From Symsagittifera roscoffensis (Eukaryota; Xenacoelomorpha; Acoela; Convolutidae), in NCBI RefSeq assembly GCF_963678635.1, contig NC_087064.1:32836369-32900368 (forward strand): a stretch of 64,000 bases of DNA, given 5' to 3'. A program made the translations under genes and the position numbers. Positions within the stretch are counted from its first letter, which is position 1, and each line of letters starts with the position of its first letter. Shown one piece after another: positions 1-10,545 of the stretch. The notes beneath the pieces are model-generated. The model was given only the letters and a program-made list of their open reading frames with translations. It searched no databases and was not told where the DNA came from.

Positions 1-1
1 C

Positions 2-3000
2 ACAATCTCTTCAATAAAATATTTGAAAAATTCGAATTCAGATATCATCTCCTTACATGTCTATAACAACACACCTTACCAAGTAACATTACCATTAGGA
101 GTTTTAGGATATTGTGAAACCAACGCAACAATATCACCAATACACGAAAAAGCCTATCGCGTAAATAATATACTCCAATTACTAGATATTTGCCAATCTA
201 CAATTCTTAATGAAGAATTATCTATAAATAATATAATAAGTAACGAAAACAGAAATACGGATTATTTCACAAAAACTCCATATTTCAAACCTACATTCAA
301 CATCAGTAACTACACAGAGGACCAACAGAAATTTTTAACAATGTTTAATTTCCAACATTCACAAATAACACAAGACGAATTTGAAAAGTTAGCCAAACAG
401 CTAATTCAATATTCATCAGTCTATGCAACATCAAAATTCGATGTTGGCAAAATCAGTTCATCACTACATCTCCCATTAAAACCAGACGCAGTTTTCAAAA
501 AACAAAGAGCAAGTAAAGTACCAATTCACTTACATGATAAAGTAAACAGATTACTCGATATTTTAGAGCAATACAACATTATATCACCGGTTAATAAAGA
601 AGAACAACCAAAAGGCAACACATTCATCAACCCCGTTATCATTCTAGCTAAAGGAGAATCGTTAAAAATCGTTCTCGATGCTAGATACCTCAATTCACTC
701 ATAGATGAATCAAAATGTAATTGGCTCATTGAACCAATACAAGTTATTTTAACAAAAATAAACGGCAAATACTTCACAACCGCCGACATGAATAGTGCAT
801 ACAATCAAATGCCACTAGATGAACAATCACGACGTTTAACACAATTTGTTATCGGAAACCAACAATATGAATTCAACCGCATATTCTATGGAATATCCAT
901 AGGACCAGCAGCATTTTCAGCCTTTATGAGCAAAATTTTTAGACCACTAATACTCAAGAAAAACGCAATCACCTATTTAGACGATGTTTTTATGCAATCA
1001 CAAACAAAAGACGAAATGTTCAAAGTTTTAGAAACATATCACCAAATACTTCAGAACGAAAATCTGAAGGCCGCCCCCGATAAATCACACTTCTTTTTGA
1101 CTAGAGTTAAATTCTTAGGACATAATATAGAAAGAAAAACAATCACTCCACTGAAATCACGCATTGACGCTATTCAAAAACTTCAACCACCAACAAATAA
1201 AAAGAAAATCCAAGAGTTCCTTGGAATGTTAAACTTTTTAAGTAAATATGTTTATAAAATGCAATTATACCTACGACCATTTTATAACATCCTTAGACAA
1301 CAAAACAACTTTGAATGGAATACAGAACATCAAACACGATTCGAAGAAATAAAGAAACTTTTAACTGAACAAATTTCAAACACAATTCCAGACCCTGATC
1401 AACCATTTTATGCAATGTGCGATGCTTCGAACTTTGGCATCGGCGCAGCATTATTACAATCACATAATGGTACAAATAAAATGAACCTCATATCAGCAAA
1501 TTCTCGATTATTCACTCAAGCAGAGCTACGACTCTCAACTCTAATGAGAGAATGTACAGCCATAATATATACACTTACAGAATATGAATTTCTGATACTT
1601 GGATCAAAACATCCCACAGTTTTGTTCACAGACCACAAACCAATCATCTTTCTTTTTACACAGAAATCTAACCCAAACCACCGAGTTTACAGATTTCAAC
1701 TAATTCTAATGAAATTTCCAAACTTACATATAGTTTGGACTGCAGGAAAAAATCTTGCATTACCAGACACCTTAAGTCGAAATACACCACCTGAATTACT
1801 TACACGAAAAACAACAGTTGAAATACCCAAAAATATAAAATTCTACCTTGCAGAAAACGAAACATCACCTCGATTAGAATGCAAATATGCAGTAAAAACT
1901 GATATTGAACAATCACAAATAAATAATTTACAACATTTCCCACTTTATTTAGATTGTCAAAATAATCATTATGAAGTTGACCTACTTGGAACATCAACTT
2001 TTAAACCAATTCCATATTCTCAATGGATAAAAAATAACACCCAACAAAAACGAACAAAACAACACCTACCTAAAAAAGACCATTTTCCACTAATTGAAAA
2101 AGAAGATTTAACTGATAAAATAAATTTATCAGGACCACAAACAAATGATTCAAAATACACAATAAATCAAGTTTTTGACCTTCACGACCCACTTGATACA
2201 ATACCATTATCTAAATTAGAAATCGAAAACATTTTTCTCCCCCCAACAGAAACAATTACAATTTCAACACTGAAACAATATCAAAACCTTGACCCAGTAA
2301 TTCGACAACTAAAATCATGGCACAAATATAAAACTAAACCTATCAAAGCAGATTCAACCATTCTAGGAAACAAAACACTCCTCCGATACTTTCGCAAGTT
2401 TAACAATACAACAATTAACGAAAATACAGACCTTTTAGAGTACAACCTTAATGAATCTACAGTTCCCTGTCTCCCTATAAGTATGATTCTTATAGCTTTT
2501 AATATTTCACATACACAAAACATTAAAGGACACTCTGGATCAGAGAAAACATATTCAAATTTTATACAAAATTTTTACTTCCCAAATGCACCAATTTGGA
2601 TAAAAGTACTATGCAATGATTGTATAGTATGTCAATTAAATAAACCTTACCCAAATCAAAAACAAATAGCACAAAAACAAGATTTTAAAGGACAAAGTTT
2701 ATACTTTAATCATCGTATCTCATTTGATACTAAAGGACCAATTTCACCCTCATCAGAAGGAAACTCCTACATTATGGTAATTGTTGACGCATTTACACAT
2801 TATGTAGCACTTAACCCAGTACCACATTGTAACGCTTATTACGCATACACAACACTTTATGAACACTGGATAGCAAAATTTGGACTACCAGAAATTTTAG
2901 TCACAGACAATGGTACAGAATTCATAAATAATGAAATAATAACACTATGTCATTTATACAACATTAAACACAAACCACGTACATCTCATGCACCTTGGAC

Positions 3001-3988
3001 AAACGGCTTAGTCGAAGGTATGAACCGTTCACTACAAGAATATCTTAGATGTATCATCAACGGAAATGATACCAAATATACCGAATGGTCAGCAGATGTA
3101 AAATTATTTCCATTAGCATATAATTCACAAATCACGACAACTTTAGGAATGTCACCATACGAAATGGTTTTCAACCAAAAGCCACGCAAACCAATAATGT
3201 TTACAGCAAATTCCCATAAAAACGCACAAGGTTATTGTCAACCAAATAAAGACTCAATTTGTTATAACCTACCATTACATACGCACGATGAAGATCATTT
3301 TCATCACCCACAAATCCTTAAATTAGCCTCCGGTACACACACCGAATGGATTTTAAATAGAGATAAGAAACACAATGAAATTTACCAAAAAATAACGAAA
3401 AAGTTATTACAAAGACAAAACATAAATGAACAAATCAATTCACGTTTTACACCAGCTTCCGATTTAAAAATTGGAACATTTGTTTTAATACCTAATTTTA
3501 ATACTCAAAAAGGAATTTCTAAAAAATTACAACCCCTCCGAAAAGGACCCTATCAAATAATTGCAAAACCCACAGATGTCACATATAAAATTATCGACTC
3601 AAACAAAAAAGAAATCGTTCAGCATCGAAACAACCTATTACCTTATTACCCAAAAGAATACGCACTCCGCGAATTAACCCAATTATATTCTTTCACAGGA
3701 TTAAAAATTATTCAAAACGAACCACATCTGAAAAACACAGAACAAAATGATAACCCCACCGAAAATCAAAACACAAAACCAATCGCTACCAAAAACAATA
3801 CACAAAACCATAAAGAATCTCCAAAACAAAGAAAAAATAGAAAAATGACAGAACAAATAATACCCCAAGAAGAAATAGACAAATCAGAACATAGAAAGAC
3901 AACAAGACTCCGAAATCAACCACGTAAAAACTACAAAATGTTCATCCCCCAATCTAAAATATTAAAGAAAGTAGAATTTAAAAATTAA
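2..3988 (+). CDS. pol: Pol polyprotein (reverse transcriptase, RNase H, integrase), 5'-partial
   Basis: The frame is open from base 2 and has no ATG near the edge, so the true start lies outside the window. The RT palm motif YLDD is at 974-985, after a conserved TTADMNSAYNQ stretch. RNase H shows its first Asp in MCDASNFGIGAALL (codon at 1421) and the ALPDTLSR end. Integrase has a zinc-binding HHCC set (His at 2510 and 2531, Cys at 2612 and 2621), then a D,D35E catalytic triad with codons at 2726, 2906 and 3014. A GPY/F-type module (KGPYQI, near 3543) follows, then a Lys/Asn-rich tail; no chromodomain is visible. There are no internal stops. The family call rests on domain order and motifs. 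Protease, if present, is upstream of or in the first residues. Confidence 0.93.
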   Translation, partial: TISSIKYLKNSNSDIISLHVYNNTPYQVTLPLGVLGYCETNATISPIHEKAYRVNNILQLLDICQSTILNEELSINNIISNENRNTDYFTKTPYFKPTFNISNYTEDQQKFLTMFNFQHSQITQDEFEKLAKQLIQYSSVYATSKFDVGKISSSLHLPLKPDAVFKKQRASKVPIHLHDKVNRLLDILEQYNIISPVNKEEQPKGNTFINPVIILAKGESLKIVLDARYLNSLIDESKCNWLIEPIQVILTKINGKYFTTADMNSAYNQMPLDEQSRRLTQFVIGNQQYEFNRIFYGISIGPAAFSAFMSKIFRPLILKKNAITYLDDVFMQSQTKDEMFKVLETYHQILQNENLKAAPDKSHFFLTRVKFLGHNIERKTITPLKSRIDAIQKLQPPTNKKKIQEFLGMLNFLSKYVYKMQLYLRPFYNILRQQNNFEWNTEHQTRFEEIKKLLTEQISNTIPDPDQPFYAMCDASNFGIGAALLQSHNGTNKMNLISANSRLFTQAELRLSTLMRECTAIIYTLTEYEFLILGSKHPTVLFTDHKPIIFLFTQKSNPNHRVYRFQLILMKFPNLHIVWTAGKNLALPDTLSRNTPPELLTRKTTVEIPKNIKFYLAENETSPRLECKYAVKTDIEQSQINNLQHFPLYLDCQNNHYEVDLLGTSTFKPIPYSQWIKNNTQQKRTKQHLPKKDHFPLIEKEDLTDKINLSGPQTNDSKYTINQVFDLHDPLDTIPLSKLEIENIFLPPTETITISTLKQYQNLDPVIRQLKSWHKYKTKPIKADSTILGNKTLLRYFRKFNNTTINENTDLLEYNLNESTVPCLPISMILIAFNISHTQNIKGHSGSEKTYSNFIQNFYFPNAPIWIKVLCNDCIVCQLNKPYPNQKQIAQKQDFKGQSLYFNHRISFDTKGPISPSSEGNSYIMVIVDAFTHYVALNPVPHCNAYYAYTTLYEHWIAKFGLPEILVTDNGTEFINNEIITLCHLYNIKHKPRTSHAPWTNGLVEGMNRSLQEYLRCIINGNDTKYTEWSADVKLFPLAYNSQITTTLGMSPYEMVFNQKPRKPIMFTANSHKNAQGYCQPNKDSICYNLPLHTHDEDHFHHPQILKLASGTHTEWILNRDKKHNEIYQKITKKLLQRQNINEQINSRFTPASDLKIGTFVLIPNFNTQKGISKKLQPLRKGPYQIIAKPTDVTYKIIDSNKKEIVQHRNNLLPYYPKEYALRELTQLYSFTGLKIIQNEPHLKNTEQNDNPTENQNTKPIATKNNTQNHKESPKQRKNRKMTEQIIPQEEIDKSEHRKTTRLRNQPRKNYKMFIPQSKILKKVEFKN

Positions 3989-4588
3989 TTTTAAAATTTT
4001 ATACTTCACAATCTTGAAACCTCCGTAACATTTTTCATTTCCATTTTTCAAAATAACATGCTCACAAGTACGCAATAATTCTAGTTCAAAATAGACCAAT
4101 AGGATTCATCCAATCCGCCACTTTCTCTAACTCAAACTAAGATCAATTAGACGAATAATCTAGAACTCCAGGCACATCTCTAACTATAACTTTACAACCT
4201 CCAGGTCAAAAATAAGCAAACCACTCCAACTTGACAGCTAAAATAAATATCACCATAATACCGTACCCCTCCCTTATCTAATAACCCAAAGATCAACAAT
4301 ATTTCCCCAACTCAGACCACGAATACCCCCAAAACAAATTTGATAACTTAGCCTAAAGTCACAAAATGAAGATTTTAATTAGCCTAAAGTATAAAAATCT
4401 CACCATACCCCGGATCATTTGACAAACAAAAATAAAGAAAAAGACGACCTCCCAGTCACCATGAAAATTGCCCCCAACAATTTTTTACGAAACTCAACCC
4501 ACTTGTCAAAAAACTAATAAATAATTCGACCACACTAGAAAATCGCCTCAAACAGCAAAAAATATTCGACAAAGAGATCATTTCTTAA
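3989..4588 (+). other. Non-coding spacer between pol and the downstream ORFs
   Basis: About 600 bp with no ORF of note. The motif TTAGCCTAAAGT occurs twice 26 bp apart (about 4352 and 4378). Such a long gap after pol makes read-through unlikely and suggests that the following ORFs are expressed from a spliced or subgenomic RNA, but no donor for such an RNA is inside the window. Confidence 0.5.
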
Positions 4589-4819
4589 ATGCTTTTCTCT
4601 CAAACAGTCGCTCAAATATTTATCAATTTTAAACATTTTTTTTCAATACTTCAAGTCTTTATAATCTTTCTTTTTGATATCATCGAATCTTTTCTAATAA
4701 TCATAATAATTTTTTGTAACATTTTTTTAATTTTCTACACAATAATTGAACTATTCCTCCAACTTTCCAAAACCCTTGAATATATCCACAGGTACGATTT
4801 TAACAACTTGTCTAAATGA
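4589..4819 (+). CDS. Small hydrophobic protein 1 of the retroelement (76 aa)
   Basis: ATG-started ORF of 76 codons. After a short N-terminus it is almost entirely Ile/Leu/Phe, with one long or two adjacent membrane-spanning segments (about residues 20-56), and ends in a short polar tail. It matches no family I recognise. Its stop overlaps the start of the next ORF as ATGA, the arrangement used for termination-reinitiation. AT-rich DNA can make hydrophobic ORFs by chance, so the call depends on the ATGA coupling and on the position between pol and env. A viroporin-like role is only a guess. Confidence 0.4.
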   Translation: MLFSQTVAQIFINFKHFFSILQVFIIFLFDIIESFLIIIIIFCNIFLIFYTIIELFLQLSKTLEYIHRYDFNNLSK

Positions 4820-5004
4820 TACGAACAATTTTCAGTAGAACTGATATTTTTTTATTGTTTGTAATTTTCATAACATTTCTATCATCCCTCATTTTGACAA
4901 TATGTAAATGTATAAAGAAAGCAATCATTACATTTGCCCTAGCAACAATTTTTCTAATTCTTTTTTTAGAAGAATATTATAATAAACATAAACCCTCTCA
5001 CTAA
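4816..5004 (+). CDS. Small hydrophobic protein 2 of the retroelement (62 aa)
   Basis: ATG-started ORF of 62 codons, coupled to the previous one by ATGA. It has two predicted membrane segments (about residues 10-30 and 38-54) separated by a short basic loop (KCIKKA), and a charged C-terminus. It lies in the -1 frame relative to its upstream partner. Function unknown. The same cautions apply as for its partner: short, AT-rich and without a recognised homologue. Confidence 0.38.
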   Translation: MIRTIFSRTDIFLLFVIFITFLSSLILTICKCIKKAIITFALATIFLILFLEEYYNKHKPSH

Positions 5005-5009
5005 AGTAA

Positions 5010-6146
5010 CAATTTAAAAATCCATCAAAAATTGCTACCCAACAGTCACAGAATCAGTCTTCACCGACATCATCCCAAGATAATCCAACACCACCTTCAA
5101 CTACTCAAAACCCTCAAACATCTACACGAATTTCTTTTCAAGACAATCCATACACCTTTGAAGAAAGGCACGCTCGTTTATCTGAACCACTAGAACCAGT
5201 TCAACGACAAGCATCCCTAAGTGAACCAACATATAATCTTTACCCAACACTACCACAAGAACTAAGTAGAATACGAAACCTTAGTCAAAACCAAAACACA
5301 GCAGAAATAAATAGACAAATTATACATCCTCGACGAAATAGAAATTTTCAAACTCCCCGAGTTCATTTTGATATACCTCAATCCCCAACACAAACCACTC
5401 CAGAAAACACCACTGGTATCACACCAGAAACTCCTACACTTTTTTCACAACGAAGCACTTCAAGTCTACCTTCAGACTACTTAGGTTCAACACCAACATC
5501 TGAACAGATACGTGAAAATCCCTTTAACCCCCCAAACCTAACATCACGACTGCCATATTGGACTACAAATTCATTCACACAAGGTGAACCAAATTTAGTC
5601 AATGACCCCATAGATATTTCTACGGATACAACAACATCCTCATCACTACCAGAAACATTATCACTACCATCAACACCATCAATAAGTCAATTTTCACCAC
5701 TACCCTTTAACTTAAATTTTCCAAATAATCTCGACGCCAGATATCGAGAACAATCATCAATAAATATTCCTTTAAGATTAGATTGGAATACATTCACAGC
5801 ACCTCCACCACTATTTGGACAACATCAAGAAAGTAACCGCCTTCATAACTGGGCACTTAATAGATTACAATATCGCCAAGATATTCACAACGATATCCGT
5901 GATCACAATATTCAAATACTCCAACAAAACAGTTTACAATTAAAATTTGAAATCACAGTTAAGTTAAATAATATTACCCAACATCCCTACCCATTAAATC
6001 CACCTAACATAACAGCTCAATCACTACCACCACCGTTTATAACTACTGAAGTAATATACAAATACGACAGATACACTAAAAACACAATTGGTTACATTAC
6101 ATTTTATAATCCATACTCAGGATTATCATACACATGTATATTCTAA
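5010..6146 (+). CDS. AUG-less ORF X upstream of env (378 codons)
   Basis: An open frame from just after a TAA at 5007-5009 to a TAA at 6144-6146. It contains no ATG, and no in-frame TTG or GTG, so it does not appear as a normal ORF. Codon use looks coding. The N-terminal two thirds is rich in Pro, Ser, Thr and Gln; the last 130 codons look folded, with a predicted helical stretch (SNRLHNWALNRLQYRQ) followed by an aromatic-rich end. The last 13 bases overlap the env-like ATG at 6134. It must be entered by splicing, by a non-AUG start or as an internal part of a polyprotein; CAACAG at 5040-5045 is one possible acceptor. I recognise no family. Confidence 0.6.
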   Translation, partial: QFKNPSKIATQQSQNQSSPTSSQDNPTPPSTTQNPQTSTRISFQDNPYTFEERHARLSEPLEPVQRQASLSEPTYNLYPTLPQELSRIRNLSQNQNTAEINRQIIHPRRNRNFQTPRVHFDIPQSPTQTTPENTTGITPETPTLFSQRSTSSLPSDYLGSTPTSEQIRENPFNPPNLTSRLPYWTTNSFTQGEPNLVNDPIDISTDTTTSSSLPETLSLPSTPSISQFSPLPFNLNFPNNLDARYREQSSINIPLRLDWNTFTAPPPLFGQHQESNRLHNWALNRLQYRQDIHNDIRDHNIQILQQNSLQLKFEITVKLNNITQHPYPLNPPNITAQSLPPPFITTEVIYKYDRYTKNTIGYITFYNPYSGLSYTCIF

Positions 6147-8752
6147 AATTATTAATTTTTCTCCAAACCCTTTTTCTAATAACCTCAAATCAAAATATAA
6201 ACCCTTCCCCTCGTACAGGACCACAAGATTTATTAGTAACACATTACGATTGCGAAGAAAATGAACAAAAAACACTACATAAATATGCAATCAATCAGGT
6301 ATCACAATGTGAAACAGAACCACAAGCTATAGAAACCACAGATATAATAGCAACACTCTATTCAAAAGCCCGAGCAACAACAGTTACAGGTTATAAATTC
6401 ACAGCAACATTTTCCGAAAAGAAAGTACATTGTTCACAAGTCTCGAACGGAAACAAAAACCGACTTGACCATGAATCATTCTACCAAAGTAATATAGAAC
6501 GTCTTTTACATCTCAATCCCGACGATTGTAAAAATGAATTACTTAGACTAAACATCACAAAAAATAAAAACTCCCAAAGAAAATTAGTTAATTTTCAAGT
6601 TTTTTCAGACTCTGTACATCAATCACAACTTGAAAGACACCAAGGACATATAAGACTAGACGAAAAATACCCGTATAACGGCGCACACGGACGATTAACC
6701 TATGACCTACATGATAAACACTGGATACCACACATTGGTATAAATAACCCATCAAACTGCAAAGCAGACACAAAAAATAAAGGATACCAAGAAATAATGT
6801 TTTTCGATTGGAAAATACAACTCGAAAAAATACAACTCACACGAGATTTATCTGATAATACAATGATCTATCAAGGAATCCGACTACCTTGTAAAAATGA
6901 TCAAGGATATTGCGACCCTACAACGAGAACACAAGCAACAATTGTTTGGTTCCCCGAAGACACATGTACAACATTTCAAGTAGCAAAAATACACGCTCGT
7001 ATGATAAAATTTCACGAAAAATATTTCATACAATCAATTCCATATGAACAAGTCCATCCATCACGCAAACTAAGTTCCGATTTTCGAAACATAGACAATA
7101 TAGAAAATAAATTGACACGTTTTCAAATATATCAAGAAACAGAACTTGCATGTAAATACAGGAATCCACTTCACAGAACACAATACTCTGAAATATTAGT
7201 TGAATATGAAAAAGGATTCGACATGACCACTGGTAAAGTAAAAATCGACCCATACGCCACAGGTCATCCTCTAAACGAAGGAACATCCTATATACCAGTT
7301 AATTTTGAAAAAAGCAACGGACAACCTGGTGGACATCTAAAACCTTATGACACCAGAAGCACACGCTTACAAGAATTATCACTAATGAATACTACATATT
7401 TTGGTAATATCCACTATGATATTCATTTGGATATGAAACTAGACTATACAATTAGCCGCATTTTTCAAGAAATGTCACTCTCTGAATTAGAAACACTACA
7501 TCAACTATGCGAATTAGAACGAACACAAATACTACAATCACTTGCACTAGCAGTATTAAAAATACCCTACGCAGGATACTTATTATCAGGAAATAGATCA
7601 AATTTTTTAGACTACGAAGGAAACATCTTATGGTTTTATACTTGTACTAAAAAAGTATCACCACTATACGTTTTTGAAGATAAACGATGTTATAAAAGAA
7701 TTCCTATCTTTTATAAGAATAAAGTACATTTCGTGGATACACTTTCACGAAGAACATATTTCTGGGATACCGCAGTCCCATGTGGATCAGAAAATAGCCA
7801 CAATGTAGTACAACTAAACCCTGATGAAAACAAATATTATCTTCTCACTCCATATCCCACATTAATGCAATCACTCAAAAAATTTTCACCAGAAAGCATT
7901 CGCGCTATTGCTCGAAACCCAAATATAGACTTACAATCAATAGGAATCTATTCAAAATCAGATATTCAACATCACATTAGAACACAACAATTCCAAGAAT
8001 TATTAACACAAATGGACACTATACAAAGACAATCAATAGACCAAAACTTACGCAAACTTGCAGAAACCGCAGGATTTGCCGATATCTACACGCAAGACTA
8101 TAGCGGATATTTTAAAGACATAAAAGATTATATATATCTAAACGGCGAAAAATACCGTCCCCAAGATATATCACCAATTAACATTTTTAGCTTTGTTACA
8201 CTCAAAAATGAGATCCTAGATTTTCTAGGATGGCCCTACTACATCTTAGAAAAATTGACTATTTTATACGCAATGTTTAACTTTATTGGATTTCTTTTCT
8301 CACTCTTAAAAGGAATCTACAATACATGTGCTATACACACACAAGTAAACAGACAAGCAAGCGTAGCACGCATACTCTTTGCAGGATTTTTTGGAATTTT
8401 TTCCACATCTATAAACAAAATTCTTTTAGACGCACAAATAAAAGAATATAACACAAAAATAACAACACGACAAAATACATACGACGAAGAACATAACAAT
8501 GTCGACACACAGCCAACGGCACCACAATTACCACCCCTACCAAATAACCATCCACTATCCCTAGCCCCGCGAAATTTTAGAAATTTAGCAATCACACATA
8601 ATCCAAATTTTCGACTCACCACATCACAAAGTCCCGTCCAACATATAATGACACATCCATCACAAGATGATAATACTTATGAACAAATTATTGAACAGCC
8701 CCATACCACCGCTTTTCAATCTCAAAATAATAATTTTTTTAGCCCACGATGA
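6134..8752 (+). CDS. env: Env-like membrane glycoprotein of the retroelement (872 aa)
   Basis: ATG-started. Residues 1-19 form a signal peptide (MYILKLLIFLQTLFLITS). A long Cys-containing ectodomain follows with several N-x-S/T sites. Near the C-terminus there is a membrane-spanning segment at about residues 710-735 (ILYAMFNFIGFLFSLL) and a second hydrophobic stretch (ILFAGFFGIFSTS), then a Pro/Asn-rich tail of about 100 residues. Position after pol plus this topology gives the env call; I cannot place it in a specific fusion-protein class and see no clear furin site. It overlaps the end of ORF X by 13 nt and the start of the last ORF by ATGA. Confidence 0.7.
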   Translation: MYILKLLIFLQTLFLITSNQNINPSPRTGPQDLLVTHYDCEENEQKTLHKYAINQVSQCETEPQAIETTDIIATLYSKARATTVTGYKFTATFSEKKVHCSQVSNGNKNRLDHESFYQSNIERLLHLNPDDCKNELLRLNITKNKNSQRKLVNFQVFSDSVHQSQLERHQGHIRLDEKYPYNGAHGRLTYDLHDKHWIPHIGINNPSNCKADTKNKGYQEIMFFDWKIQLEKIQLTRDLSDNTMIYQGIRLPCKNDQGYCDPTTRTQATIVWFPEDTCTTFQVAKIHARMIKFHEKYFIQSIPYEQVHPSRKLSSDFRNIDNIENKLTRFQIYQETELACKYRNPLHRTQYSEILVEYEKGFDMTTGKVKIDPYATGHPLNEGTSYIPVNFEKSNGQPGGHLKPYDTRSTRLQELSLMNTTYFGNIHYDIHLDMKLDYTISRIFQEMSLSELETLHQLCELERTQILQSLALAVLKIPYAGYLLSGNRSNFLDYEGNILWFYTCTKKVSPLYVFEDKRCYKRIPIFYKNKVHFVDTLSRRTYFWDTAVPCGSENSHNVVQLNPDENKYYLLTPYPTLMQSLKKFSPESIRAIARNPNIDLQSIGIYSKSDIQHHIRTQQFQELLTQMDTIQRQSIDQNLRKLAETAGFADIYTQDYSGYFKDIKDYIYLNGEKYRPQDISPINIFSFVTLKNEILDFLGWPYYILEKLTILYAMFNFIGFLFSLLKGIYNTCAIHTQVNRQASVARILFAGFFGIFSTSINKILLDAQIKEYNTKITTRQNTYDEEHNNVDTQPTAPQLPPLPNNHPLSLAPRNFRNLAITHNPNFRLTTSQSPVQHIMTHPSQDDNTYEQIIEQPHTTAFQSQNNNFFSPR

Positions 8753-10542
8753 GCCGCCAACTTGGATCACTCCATCGATCAAATTCCCATCCAACCAACC
8801 TTACCTCTTCAATCCCAATAATACCACTTTTTGCTTTTCCGCCACCCGATTTTCCATCTAGCAATGTAACATCAGGCATGAATTCCGACACTAACTCACA
8901 AATTTCAGTTTTATACTCCATTTCACAGCTAAATAACCCGAATATTGAAACCCCCGACGAATTTGCCGACTCAGAACCATCTCCATCCAATAATTTTCAT
9001 AACCCTTCTCATTTTTCTCAACCTCCTTTTCAACCCATATTATCAAATAACCCTGACCCAATCACTCCTACACCCTCTTATGCTTCCCAAGTTACCCCAA
9101 CCTACTCCTCATACCATTCTGACCAATCATCTCCAGACACCCCCCGAATCTCCCCAGAGCTAGACAATTTTATTACCCTCCAACAACAACCCTACCACCT
9201 TAACACCCCGACCATAAACCAAATCTCCTCCACTACAAATTCATCCAATCCCCCTACACCCTCTTCAAATTATACCGAATCATTAGCACCATCATCCACA
9301 TCAACTGAATCCTCACTCAACACTAATAGAGCTTATCGCACTTTTAAAAGAAAGTTCCCCAACCATCCTTTCCCAGCAAAACCAGGAACAGCCCGAGAAT
9401 ACATCAACCACCCCCAACATACTAACACTAGAGAATTTTTAGCCATCACTTTACCCTCATTTCCACAATACACCTTAAACACCCCTCATGACGCTAACGA
9501 AACACGCAACTTTGTAGACGAATACGTTTTAATGCCCACTCTCTCTTGGACCTCATACTATCATTTCACTAACCCTCTTTGCTTACCTTTAACTAACACA
9601 TCCATTGATATAGACCGAAACAAAGACATGCTATATCGACTAACTACACCACTCACCGCTAGACAATTTACTTACGTTGGATATAAAAAATCACTAAAAA
9701 TACACACTGCACCTAGAGCTAACGAATACACACTAGAATACTATGATCACAACATCATCAGAGCTAACCAAGATCAATTCTTAGACGACGATCGCTTCGC
9801 TAACCCACAAATCACCGAGAAATTTTTCATCAATACACCATATGTATTTACACTAAACATCTTCGACCGAAAGTTTGATCACATTATTTCAGAAGCACTA
9901 ACAAGCACACAAGCGTACGAAAGTTTTAAAGAACGCTTCCAAATCTTTTCACTAACCTTTCATTTCCTTGCACCACACGAAAGAGATTTACACTGCTCAC
10001 ACGATATTATGTTGCGAACTAAACAAACACATACATACAGTTACTATCGTTTCATCCAAAATCACTTTGACCTCCACACACCCTCTAGACAACCACACCA
10101 TCGCTTTCAATTCATCAATTCAAAATACACTTCACCGTATTTCCTAAATTTCACATATTGTATTAAAAATACTAACCTTCATGGTATTCTTCGTAATTAT
10201 GACCCCATAACCCAAATGTATATTTTCTGCCCCATCACCAAGACCTTCAACGCAGAAGAATCCCGACCCTTCCTTATCCCGCACGAGTTTGTACAGCCTA
10301 TAGAAATCCCCATTTTAGAATTCATCCACAACACTAAATTTAACCACAAGTTATATAACTTAATCCAAAACACACCTTATGAGTTTGCAGTAGGCACTGA
10401 AGAACTAACCACTATTAAGGCACTTCAATTGCTTTGGCCACTACTTCAAACTAAAAATATCATCCGCATCTTAGCTAAACTACTAACAACTTCAGAACTA
10501 ATTCACAATATCTTCCCCCACGGTTTTTTCCCCGACGACTAA
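8749..10542 (+). CDS. ORF Y, last ORF of the retroelement (597 aa), function unknown
   Basis: ATG-started, coupled to env by an ATGA overlap. The first 190 residues are low complexity (Ser, Pro, Thr, Asn); from about residue 195 (RAYRTFKRKFPNHPF) the sequence is complex and looks folded, with many Tyr, Phe and His and few Cys. No CCHC knuckle or other domain is visible. The layout, a disordered Pro/Ser-rich N-half and an aromatic C-half, resembles that of ORF X. Its TAA (10540-10542) is directly followed by a consensus splice donor. A regulatory or structural accessory protein is possible; no homologue is recognised. Confidence 0.65.
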   Translation: MSRQLGSLHRSNSHPTNLTSSIPIIPLFAFPPPDFPSSNVTSGMNSDTNSQISVLYSISQLNNPNIETPDEFADSEPSPSNNFHNPSHFSQPPFQPILSNNPDPITPTPSYASQVTPTYSSYHSDQSSPDTPRISPELDNFITLQQQPYHLNTPTINQISSTTNSSNPPTPSSNYTESLAPSSTSTESSLNTNRAYRTFKRKFPNHPFPAKPGTAREYINHPQHTNTREFLAITLPSFPQYTLNTPHDANETRNFVDEYVLMPTLSWTSYYHFTNPLCLPLTNTSIDIDRNKDMLYRLTTPLTARQFTYVGYKKSLKIHTAPRANEYTLEYYDHNIIRANQDQFLDDDRFANPQITEKFFINTPYVFTLNIFDRKFDHIISEALTSTQAYESFKERFQIFSLTFHFLAPHERDLHCSHDIMLRTKQTHTYSYYRFIQNHFDLHTPSRQPHHRFQFINSKYTSPYFLNFTYCIKNTNLHGILRNYDPITQMYIFCPITKTFNAEESRPFLIPHEFVQPIEIPILEFIHNTKFNHKLYNLIQNTPYEFAVGTEELTTIKALQLLWPLLQTKNIIRILAKLLTTSELIHNIFPHGFFPDD

Positions 10543-10545
10543 CAG

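Noticed and set aside
526-804. Minus-strand ORF inside pol
   Set aside because: Exact antisense of the conserved RT region; several similar antisense ORFs in pol, env and ASCC3 are shadows of the real frames.
4960-4970. TTCTTTTTTTAG as the splice acceptor that opens ORF X
   Set aside because: The ORF X frame has stops at 4980 and 5007 downstream of this site, so it cannot feed that frame directly.
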